NCBI GenBank assembly: GCA_934277865.1
Contig: CAKQVW010000054.1
Coordinates: 1-11,691 of the forward strand
Direction: 5' to 3'
DNA: 11,691 nt
From: an uncultured Pseudobdellovibrionaceae bacterium
Lineage (GTDB): Bacteria; Bdellovibrionota; Bdellovibrionia; Bdellovibrionales; JAMPXM01
In this document: one piece after another, positions 5,889 to 11,691 of the stretch
How positions within the stretch are numbered: position 1 is the stretch's first letter
Layout: each line of letters starts with the position of its first letter
Program-made: the position numbers and the translations under genes
Notes under the pieces: model-generated
Seen by the model: the letters and a program-made list of their open reading frames with translations, nothing else
What the model was told of the DNA's origin: nothing
The model's database searches: none

Positions 5889-6733
5889 GGACTCACCTTG
5901 CTCGAAGTGGTTTCGAACGCTCGATCGACAGGATCTGTGGTTGCAAACACGACGGCCGCAGGAACCCAGCCGGAGAGTCCGCCTGGGTACGTGATACGCC
6001 GCCAAGACTTGCCTTCGACCTCGCGTGTTTCGCGAACCAAAACTTCAAGTCCCTCAAAGAGCTCAAACAGCGACGTTGCTTCAAGTTCGGGAGCTGACAA
6101 CACGGAAACTTTTGAGGCAATCACAGTTCCGCGTAGGTCGTTTCGGTCGATCAGAATCGAAACGAAAATCCCTGCGATGAAGACGAATAAAATTGTGAAT
6201 ACGATGGCGCCGACCGGTGCGGCAGGCGCCGCGGTTTCCTCTTCGAAGGCCCGTTTACGTTTGCCGATCCATTTTAGCCACAGCCAGCCGCAGCCCAGAA
6301 GTAAGAATGCCGAAACGACAAACACCAAAGTTGGCGAAAGACGCAGAAGCAGAGTTTGTCGATATCTCTCCCAGGTGCTGAATTCACGAGGGGCGTCTTG
6401 TTTATCCAGTTTGGAGCGAGCAAACGTCACGGCTTGGAAAAGTGATTCATTTGTGGGCTCATGCATAAGGCCTTTGCGCCAAATGCCGATGGCGGCTCCT
6501 GTCCGTTTTTCTTTGAAGGCAATCAGGCCCAAATTCAAAAGCGTGTCGGCGTGATTGGGGTGTTCAGCCTCAATTGCGAGAAAGCTCTTTTTTGCGTCCT
6601 CGAGTTTGCCTTCGCGAAAGCTCTTGGCGCCCTCGGCGAACAGCGCCTCTGGTTGCGCCGAGCCAATTGACGCAGCTAGGTGGAGACCCGCGAAAACCGC
6701 TATGACTTGTATCAATCGACCCATGAAGTTCAT
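5885..6733 (-). CDS. BatE-like protein: TPR repeats, two membrane helices and an SH3-like domain
   Basis: The 282-aa product begins with a signal peptide (hydrophobic 7-26, likely cut after GSA-Q). A TPR pair (about 28-95; EGKLEDAKKSFLAIEAEHPNHADTLLNLG) and two transmembrane helices (about 133-155 and 175-196) follow. The C-terminal bacterial SH3-like domain (about 202-263) ends in the typical GGLSGWVPAAVV. TPR-TM-TM-SH3 is the layout of BatE/aerotolerance-type proteins, which are usually encoded with MoxR and BatA-D; none of those is in this window, so the name is only a family resemblance. The TPR and SH3 parts should face the periplasm. It is the first gene of the minus-strand operon. No clear Shine-Dalgarno is seen before the ATG at 6733; an ATG three codons later (6724) is an alternative. 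Confidence 0.75.
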   Translation of the reverse strand: MNFMGRLIQVIAVFAGLHLAASIGSAQPEALFAEGAKSFREGKLEDAKKSFLAIEAEHPNHADTLLNLGLIAFKEKRTGAAIGIWRKGLMHEPTNESLFQAVTFARSKLDKQDAPREFSTWERYRQTLLLRLSPTLVFVVSAFLLLGCGWLWLKWIGKRKRAFEEETAAPAAPVGAIVFTILFVFIAGIFVSILIDRNDLRGTVIASKVSVLSAPELEATSLFELFEGLEVLVRETREVEGKSWRRITYPGGLSGWVPAAVVFATTDPVDRAFETTSSKVSP

Positions 6734-6742
6734 GCAGGACTT

Positions 6743-6770
6743 AGTTTAAAGGACCGCTGCTCATGAGCAA
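6743..6770 (-). promoter_or_regulatory. Candidate promoter for the BatE-like/cNMP/permease operon
   Basis: Reading the minus strand, TTGCTC (6770-6765) and TAAACT (6748-6743) are separated by 16 bp and resemble -35 and -10 boxes (three and four of six consensus bases). The -10 ends nine bases before the ATG at 6733, so the leader would be only a few bases, in line with the missing Shine-Dalgarno. The boxes are weak and the assignment rests partly on position. Confidence 0.3.
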
Positions 6771-6774
6771 CGGT
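6753..6774. promoter_or_regulatory. 22-bp near-perfect palindrome, candidate repressor operator
   Basis: The sequence ACCGCTGCTCATGAGCAACGGT, 20 of 22 bases symmetric about its centre, has one mismatched pair (C6757/A6770). Its central TGCTCATGAGCA is a perfect 12-bp palindrome. Two-fold symmetry of this size is typical of dimeric regulator binding sites. It covers the -35 box and most of the spacer of the candidate minus-strand promoter, a position where a bound protein would repress. It does not resemble the AT-rich ArgR box. Whether it also acts on the plus-strand operon about 90 bp away is unknown. Confidence 0.5.
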
Positions 6775-6861
6775 TTCTTGGGCTGGGTTCGGTTGGGTCT
6801 GGTTGCGAGTACTGGTCCCTAGGAGTAGGCTAGACGTTATCGAAACGAACAGGAGCTTCCC

Positions 6862-8250
6862 TTGGACAACTCGAAACTCGCGGGCCATCGCATTCTCAAT
6901 TCGCCTAAAATTCAAAAAATGATTTCCGAACTCGTCGCTGCCGTCGAAGCGGAAGAAAGTTCGCTCACATCCGCATCCTCGCCGAAGGCCGAGGCCTTGG
7001 ATCACGGCAAACGCGTGTTTGACGAGATCGCGAAATACCGCGGCCGTCCATTGAACTATCAATTCATTGGCACGGGTGCTGGTCACGGGGCCTACGTCGA
7101 GGTCGAGGATGGTTCGGTAAAGTTGGATCTCATCAACGGAATTGGCGTTCATCTTTTTGGACACGGTCACACGAAAATTCGCGAAGCCGCAGTCCGTGGT
7201 GCGCTGTCCGACGTGGTTATGCAGGGCAACCTCGAGCCGAATCACGAGTACGTGAAGCTCTCAAAACAATTGGTTGAGCTCGCTTCGAAAAACAGTCGCC
7301 TGCGCCACGTTTGGTTCTCGACTTGCGGCACGATGGCGAACGAAAACGCGCTAAAGATGGCTCGTCAGAAAAACTCGCCAGCAAAACTTGTGATCGGTAT
7401 GAAAAACGCGTTCGCCGGTCGCTCGACAATGATGGCGGAAGTGACGGACAACCCGGCCTACAAAGAAGGCTTGCCCGAGTACAACGAAGTGCTGCGCGTT
7501 CCTTGGTATGATCAAAAGAATCCGCGCTCCAGCGAGGATGTGCTTCGCAAGTTCAAGGAAATCGTGGCGGCGAATCCCAAGCAGGTGGCGTGTTTCGTGT
7601 TTGAGCCGATGTTGGGTGAAGGCGGCTACAGAACGGCGCCTCGCGAGTTTTTTGTTCCAATCTTGGAGTTCTGCCGAGAGCAGCACATCGCGGTTTGGGC
7701 GGACGAAGTTCAGACCTTCATGCGCACCGGCCAGCTCTTTGCTTTCGAGACTTTAAAAATCGGTGAGTACATTGACCTCTGCACGATCGCGAAAACTCTG
7801 CAGACAGGTGCAACGCTTTACACCGAAGAGTACAACCCGAAACCTGGTCTGATTGCCGGCACGTTCTCGGGATCGTCGGCGAGCCTCGCGGCGGGTATGG
7901 CGTCGCTCGATATCATCACAAAAGAGGGCTACCTCGGGCCAGACGGAAAAATTCAGAAGCTGCATCACGCGTTTGTCGGGATGTTGAATCGTCTAAATGA
8001 AACGACTTGTAAGGGTCAGCTTCAGGAAGCTGGCGGCATGGGACTTATGATTGCCGTCACGCCGCTTGATGGTTCCAAAGACAAGGTGAACAAGCTTCTG
8101 CAGGTGCTCTACAAAAACGGTATGATCGCGTTCTCTTGTGGTCGCGACCCATATCGTCTGCGCTTCTTGCTTCCTGTTGTGATGACAGACGCAGACGTGG
8201 TGCAAGCGGGTCAGATCTTGGAAAAGTCGATTCACGAAATGATGGCGTAG
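6862..8250 (+). CDS. Class III PLP-dependent aminotransferase (acetyl/succinylornithine aminotransferase-like)
   Basis: The 462-aa enzyme has the class III fold. K311 in CTIAKTLQTG is the likely Schiff-base lysine, and D281 in VWADEVQTFMRTG contacts the PLP ring nitrogen. The 151-167 segment (WFSTCGTMANENALKMA) replaces the usual NSGAEANEAALK phosphate loop, NAFAGRS (182-188) replaces NAFHGRT, and GTFSGSSAS (333-341) follows the lysine. By analogy and context it probably does the AstC step, moving the delta-amino group of N2-succinylornithine to 2-oxoglutarate. Motif divergence leaves other omega-amino substrates open (lysine, 4-aminobutyrate). Translation should begin at TTG 6862, six bases after a perfect AGGAG; the next in-frame ATG would delete 19 residues and lacks such a site. 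It heads the plus-strand operon. Confidence 0.85.
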   Translation: MDNSKLAGHRILNSPKIQKMISELVAAVEAEESSLTSASSPKAEALDHGKRVFDEIAKYRGRPLNYQFIGTGAGHGAYVEVEDGSVKLDLINGIGVHLFGHGHTKIREAAVRGALSDVVMQGNLEPNHEYVKLSKQLVELASKNSRLRHVWFSTCGTMANENALKMARQKNSPAKLVIGMKNAFAGRSTMMAEVTDNPAYKEGLPEYNEVLRVPWYDQKNPRSSEDVLRKFKEIVAANPKQVACFVFEPMLGEGGYRTAPREFFVPILEFCREQHIAVWADEVQTFMRTGQLFAFETLKIGEYIDLCTIAKTLQTGATLYTEEYNPKPGLIAGTFSGSSASLAAGMASLDIITKEGYLGPDGKIQKLHHAFVGMLNRLNETTCKGQLQEAGGMGLMIAVTPLDGSKDKVNKLLQVLYKNGMIAFSCGRDPYRLRFLLPVVMTDADVVQAGQILEKSIHEMMA

Positions 8251-8260
8251 GAGTCTTTTT

Positions 8261-9670
8261 GTGAGCCTGCCCGAAGACTTCGTCGATTCTTGTCGAGCGA
8301 TGATTGGAATCGACAGCAGCCCGGCTGCGGGCTGTTTGGCAATTGCCGAATATGCGGCGGGCTTGGCTCGGCGCTTGGGACTTCTCGCCGAGCTTCAACT
8401 GGAATCTTGGAATGGCCTTGATCAGGCCAATGTCATCGTTAGGCCTCTGGCTGCGCCCACACAAGATGTGATGGATGTTCCGCCTGGGGAATTTGTTCTC
8501 GAAACCCATCTCGACACGCCAGATCCTGGGGCTTATGCGCTTTGGTCCAAGACCGATCAAAACCCCTATGGGGCGAGCATCTACCCGACAGCAGAGGGTG
8601 ATGTGATCTATGGTCTTGGCAGTGCCGATGTGAAGCTCGATTTTCTTTGCAAGCTCTATGCGTTGGCGGAAGCCTCGCGCGCACATCGTGTTTGGCGGTT
8701 GCCGCCGGTTTTAGTTGGAACATTTGGCGAAGAGTTGGGAATGGCCGGCGCCGTTCGTTTGATTCGTAAAAAGAAAGTGCGTCCGGTTGCGATCTTGGTG
8801 GGCGAGCCGACCGAGCTTCGTCCCGTGATTGCGGGTAAGGGTTTTGCGTCGGTAGAAATCGAAATTCCATTTTCCGAGGCGGAGCTTCGGTTTCGCGAAA
8901 AACATCTGCTGGGTGAAAGCGTGCTCACGCAGAGTCGACTGTTTTCTGGTCGCGCAGCTCACTCGTCGGCTCCTCAGTTTGGGGAGAGTGCGATCGAGAA
9001 GATGTTGGACGCGCTAGAGCGACTACCAACCGGGATTGCGGTCATTGAAATCGAAGGTGGCGTGAACTTCAATACGGTTGCCTCGCAAGCGGTGCTTGAG
9101 ATCGACTCGGTATCCGAACTTTCCGGTGAAGAACTAAAGAGTCTGATGGCGCTGAAACTGGTGCGAGTGCGTTCGGCAATCCGTCGTGTGCAAGAGCGTT
9201 TCCGGCTGTTTCCCGATGCCGAGTTCATTCCGCGTGAGCCGACCTTGAATATCGGGATGATTCGCACCTACGAGGACCACGTGAAACTGTCGGGATGTGT
9301 GCGCCTTCCTCCGACGGTTTCTCAAGGCGAGTACGAAAGCTGGATGAGAATCTTGCGCGAAGCGTGCGCGGCCGAGGGTGCGGTCTTTCGAATTGGAGAC
9401 TACAAAGCGCCGTTTCGCCTAGCGGCGGCATCGACCCTGTTGCGGGTGGCGGAGGACGTTTTATCCGAGCTGGGGATTAATGCGCCGCGCTCGACACAGG
9501 CGGTGGCGAACGAAGCCAATGTGTTTGCGAAATTTGGAATCGAGACTTTGGTCTGGGGCCCGGGGCAGGGTGTCGGCAATTCCCACACTCCAAGCGAGTG
9601 TGTGAAAATTTCGGACTTAAACCTGGCGATCGAGTTTTATCGCCGTGTCATAGACCGGATGTGCGTATGA
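8261..9670 (+). CDS. M20-family zinc amidohydrolase (ArgE/DapE-like)
   Basis: The 469-aa product is a di-zinc M20 peptidase/deacylase. Metal ligands in order: H83 with D85 in ETHLDTP, D123 in GSADVK, the catalytic E157 and ligand E158 in GEELG, E182 in GEPTE, and the C-terminal His near 442 in GNSHTPSE. A dimerisation/lid domain carries RAAHSSAPQFGESAI. ArgE removes acetate from N-acetylornithine and DapE removes succinate from N-succinyl-diaminopimelate. Beside AstA and AstD, a likely substrate is an N-succinyl amino acid (succinylglutamate or succinylornithine), but this is inference. Translation starts at GTG 8261, seven bases after GAG of TAGGAG, which also contains the stop of the aminotransferase. 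It ends in an ATGA overlap with astA. At 469 aa it is longer than ArgE/DapE (about 375-385). Confidence 0.85.
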   Translation: MSLPEDFVDSCRAMIGIDSSPAAGCLAIAEYAAGLARRLGLLAELQLESWNGLDQANVIVRPLAAPTQDVMDVPPGEFVLETHLDTPDPGAYALWSKTDQNPYGASIYPTAEGDVIYGLGSADVKLDFLCKLYALAEASRAHRVWRLPPVLVGTFGEELGMAGAVRLIRKKKVRPVAILVGEPTELRPVIAGKGFASVEIEIPFSEAELRFREKHLLGESVLTQSRLFSGRAAHSSAPQFGESAIEKMLDALERLPTGIAVIEIEGGVNFNTVASQAVLEIDSVSELSGEELKSLMALKLVRVRSAIRRVQERFRLFPDAEFIPREPTLNIGMIRTYEDHVKLSGCVRLPPTVSQGEYESWMRILREACAAEGAVFRIGDYKAPFRLAAASTLLRVAEDVLSELGINAPRSTQAVANEANVFAKFGIETLVWGPGQGVGNSHTPSECVKISDLNLAIEFYRRVIDRMCV

Positions 9671-10743
9671 ACAAGATCAATCGACAAAGTCTTCATCAGC
9701 CAGCAATGGCCTCGTCAGGCTCGAAGTTTGTCTTGCGAAGCGCGCGGCTAGAGGACCTGAAAGATCTCACGGACCTTGCCGGCCAGTTCTCGCTTTTGAA
9801 CCTGCCTGCGGACAAAAAAATTCTGACCGAGAAAATCGAACGCTCGACGGCGTCCTTTGGCGGAGATCTGCGCCGCGAAGAAGCCGAGTATCTTTTTGTC
9901 TGTGAAGATCTCGAGACGGAGAATATCGTCGGCAGCTCGTTGATTCTGGCAAAACACGGAACAGAAGATGTTCCGCACTATTATTTCAAGATCGTGAAGA
10001 GAAACCGTTTCAGCGAAGACCTCGGAATTGGATTTATCCATCAGGTTTTACAGCTGAAAGAAGACATGAATGGTCCGACCGAAATCGGCGGTCTTTTGAT
10101 CGACCGGGCATACCGTCGTCGCCCGGAAAAACTGGGTAAGCAGATCAGCCTGGTGCGATTTCTCTACATGGGAATGTTTCGCGACGAATTCGAAAGTCGT
10201 GTGCTCTGCGAATTGACGCCTCCATTGGGAGACGGCGGTCGCAGCGAATTCTGGGAAGCTTTGGGTCGCCGCTTCACGGGCCTTCCGTATCAAGAGGCGG
10301 ATCTCATCAGCCAAAGGAACAAGGAATTCATTTCGAGCCTGTTCCCCGAAGAAGACATTTACCTGGCGCTCCTTGATTCGCGAGCCCGTGTTGATCTGGG
10401 TCGTGTCGGTCAAGAAACTAGAGCCGCGCAGCACTTGTTGGAATCGATCGGGTTTGAATACCTGCACGAGGTCGATCCGTTTGATGGGGGACCTCACTAC
10501 GGAGCAGACGTCGACAAGATCACAGTCGTGCAGAACACGCGCGAGGTGAAGTTGGTCGAGCAAGGGGATCGCGCACAGTTCGCTGGCGGGGCGCTTGTCG
10601 GCACTCGTCGTGACGGGGAGTTCCGTGCGGTGTGGTCAGCGATTGAAAAACGTGGTGATGGTTCGGTGGCGCTTCCTGCTCCGGCGATGAATTCTCTGCA
10701 AGTAAGCGAAGGCGAATCGATTTCTATCTCAGAAATCGCATGA
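9667..10743 (+). CDS. astA: Arginine/ornithine N-succinyltransferase AstA
   Basis: AstA transfers succinyl from succinyl-CoA to the alpha-amino group of arginine (in some species ornithine), the first step of the AST catabolic route. The 358-aa protein shows the family hallmarks: N-terminal FVLRSARLEDLKDL (21-34), RPEKLGKQISLVRFLYMG (152-169), FWEALGRRFTGLPYQEADLIS (195-215) and the near-invariant DPFDGGPHYGA (270-280). The length is close to the usual 340, the excess being about 15-20 extra N-terminal residues. The start is placed at ATG 9667 because it forms an ATGA overlap with the M20 gene; an upstream in-frame GTG at 9598 would overlap by 73 nt, and an ATG at residue 14 would match the usual family start. 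It is followed after 10 nt by astD. Confidence 0.93.
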   Translation: MNKINRQSLHQPAMASSGSKFVLRSARLEDLKDLTDLAGQFSLLNLPADKKILTEKIERSTASFGGDLRREEAEYLFVCEDLETENIVGSSLILAKHGTEDVPHYYFKIVKRNRFSEDLGIGFIHQVLQLKEDMNGPTEIGGLLIDRAYRRRPEKLGKQISLVRFLYMGMFRDEFESRVLCELTPPLGDGGRSEFWEALGRRFTGLPYQEADLISQRNKEFISSLFPEEDIYLALLDSRARVDLGRVGQETRAAQHLLESIGFEYLHEVDPFDGGPHYGADVDKITVVQNTREVKLVEQGDRAQFAGGALVGTRRDGEFRAVWSAIEKRGDGSVALPAPAMNSLQVSEGESISISEIA

Positions 10744-10753
10744 GGTGAGTGCA

Positions 10754-11691
10754 ATGGGTCCGATAGAGTTTCTTGGTGATTACATCGATGGGCGTTTCGT
10801 AAAACCGGATCGCGCGGACGGCGAATTTAAATCGGTCTCACCAGGTGATCTGACTGATGTCATTGCGCATCTGGAGTATCGTCACGAGCATATCGCGGTC
10901 GCGACCAAGGCGGCGCGCGAAGCGTTTCCAAAGTGGGCACGCCTTCCGCAAGAGCAGCGCTTCGCACTTTTGCGTAAACTGAAAGACGTTTACACGGCAC
11001 ACGCCGATCAGCTGACGGAAACCATCGCGCGCGAGACAGGCAAGCCGAAGTGGGATTCCGCTGGCGAAGCCAAGGCGATGATCAACAAGATCGATATCAC
11101 CTTGGATCACTCCATGCGTCTTGTGAAACAAGAGCGCATCGCCAACGCTCTGCCAGGTGTTGACGGAGTCGTGACTCATATGGCCCGCGGTGTGATGGCG
11201 GTACTTGGGCCATTTAACTTTCCTGGGCATTTGCCAAATGGTCACATCGTGCCGGCGCTCGCAACTGGTAACACGGTGGTGTTTAAGCCTTCTGAGCTGA
11301 CGCCAATGGTGGGTCAGTTGATGGCTCAGCTATTCGAAAAGGCGGAGTTCCCGAAGGGCGTTTTCAACCTTGTTCAAGGTGAAGGCGAAACGGGAAAACG
11401 TCTGGTTGCAGACGAAAATGTCGACGGCATTTTGTTTACCGGATCGTACGAAACCGGCTTGAAGATCAAACAAAAGACCGTCGAACAATACTGGAAGATT
11501 CTCGCACTCGAAATGGGTGGAAAAAATGCGACCATTGTGTGGGACGATGCCGATCTCAACAAGGCGCTCTACGAGACGACAATCGGTGCCTTCATGTCGA
11601 CGGGACAGCGCTGTTCGTGCACCAGCCGTATCATTCTCCATGATTCGATCGCGGATAAATTCATCGACAAGTTCTATGAAACGGCGAAGAA
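10754..11691 (+). CDS. astD: N-succinylglutamate 5-semialdehyde dehydrogenase AstD (partial, 3' end outside window)
   Basis: The frame is open from ATG 10754 to the window edge (312 codons of roughly 485). AstD oxidises N-succinylglutamate semialdehyde to N-succinylglutamate with NAD+. Aldehyde-dehydrogenase landmarks are present: NAD-pocket FNFPGHLPNGHIVPALATGN (154-173), K178 in FKPSE, GSYETG (230-235), general-base E253 in LEMGGKN, and the catalytic cysteine C287 in STGQRCSCTSR. The N-terminus GDYIDGRFVKP and the GQRC-x-C arrangement point to AstD rather than generic aldehyde dehydrogenases. GAGGTGAG, overlapping the astA stop codon, serves as a strong ribosome binding site, so the genes are almost certainly co-translated. 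The rest of the operon lies downstream. Confidence 0.92.
   Translation, partial: MGPIEFLGDYIDGRFVKPDRADGEFKSVSPGDLTDVIAHLEYRHEHIAVATKAAREAFPKWARLPQEQRFALLRKLKDVYTAHADQLTETIARETGKPKWDSAGEAKAMINKIDITLDHSMRLVKQERIANALPGVDGVVTHMARGVMAVLGPFNFPGHLPNGHIVPALATGNTVVFKPSELTPMVGQLMAQLFEKAEFPKGVFNLVQGEGETGKRLVADENVDGILFTGSYETGLKIKQKTVEQYWKILALEMGGKNATIVWDDADLNKALYETTIGAFMSTGQRCSCTSRIILHDSIADKFIDKFYETAK

Larger units (their letters stand above)
6734..6861. promoter_or_regulatory. Divergent intergenic region controlling the BatE-like and ast-type operons
   Basis: This 128-bp region is the only place between the two divergent operons where promoters can sit. It holds the palindrome at 6753-6774. It also has a GGT-rich 10-bp imperfect tandem repeat at 6783-6802 (CTGGGTTCGG/TTGGGTCTGG). 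Weak promoter-like boxes lie on the plus strand (TTGCGA 6803-6808, TAGGCT 6826-6831, 17-bp spacing). The AGGAG ribosome binding site of the aminotransferase is at 6851-6855. The plus-strand promoter boxes are poor matches and should be treated as tentative. Confidence 0.5.

Noticed and set aside
5613..6554. 313-codon open frame on the plus strand
   Set aside because: It is antisense to the well-supported cNMP-binding and BatE-like genes, has low-complexity Ser/Arg/Thr-rich composition typical of a shadow frame, and shows no recognisable domain.
6757..6770. ArgR-type arginine box near the ast-like operon
   Set aside because: The palindrome core is GC-balanced (TGCTCATGAGCA) and does not match the AT-rich TGAAT-type ArgR half-sites.
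8057..8686. 209-codon open frame on the minus strand
   Set aside because: It runs antisense across the end of the aminotransferase and start of the M20 gene, both of which have full motif support; no ribosome binding site or domain supports it.
10048..10563. 171-codon open frame on the minus strand
   Set aside because: It is antisense to the conserved core of astA and has no independent support.

Overview
The window is a compact stretch of chromosome with no mobile elements, tRNA, rRNA or CRISPR. Almost every base is coding, and there are four gene blocks. The gene types and their amino-acid sequence style (LolA/BamD outer-membrane assembly, RimO, YajQ, a Bat-like TPR/SH3 protein, an AstA/AstD arginine-succinyl pathway, moderate GC) suggest a Gram-negative, probably free-living or predatory Bdellovibrionota- or deltaproteobacteria-like organism. 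That placement is inference; no marker gene here settles it.

Block 1 (+ strand, 1-1981): the last 19 codons of a probable LolA lipoprotein carrier, then yajQ and rimO, closely spaced. A perfect 9-bp hairpin overlaps the yajQ ribosome binding site. The block ends at a striking 20-bp perfect inverted repeat (1988-2044) that separates rimO from the convergent hpt gene.

Block 2 (- strand, read from 6733 down to 2049): a Bat-like membrane TPR/SH3 protein, a single-domain cyclic-nucleotide-binding protein and an AI-2E/PerM-family permease, joined by two ATGA overlaps. After a 73-nt gap carrying a hairpin and a consensus-like -35 box come bamD, a TPR protein and a hypoxanthine phosphoribosyltransferase (hpt), again overlapping or nearly touching. 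The second half looks like its own transcription unit, possibly with a very short or absent 5' leader. The Hpt has a Gly/Ser/Asn-rich N-terminal tail and lacks the usual Ser-Tyr of its mobile catalytic loop.

Block 3 (6734-6861): a 128-bp divergent intergenic region with a 22-bp near-perfect palindrome overlapping a plausible promoter for the minus-strand operon, plus a short GGT-rich tandem repeat.

Block 4 (+ strand, 6862 to the window end): a class III PLP aminotransferase (TTG start), an M20 zinc amidohydrolase (GTG start), AstA (arginine N-succinyltransferase) and AstD (succinylglutamate semialdehyde dehydrogenase, cut by the window edge). They are separated by 10 nt, a 4-nt overlap and 10 nt. 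This looks like an amino-acid succinylation catabolic operon in which the aminotransferase does the AstC step and the M20 enzyme sits where AstE would be expected. No AstB or canonical AstE is visible. This variant arginine/ornithine catabolic cluster is the most interesting system in the window.
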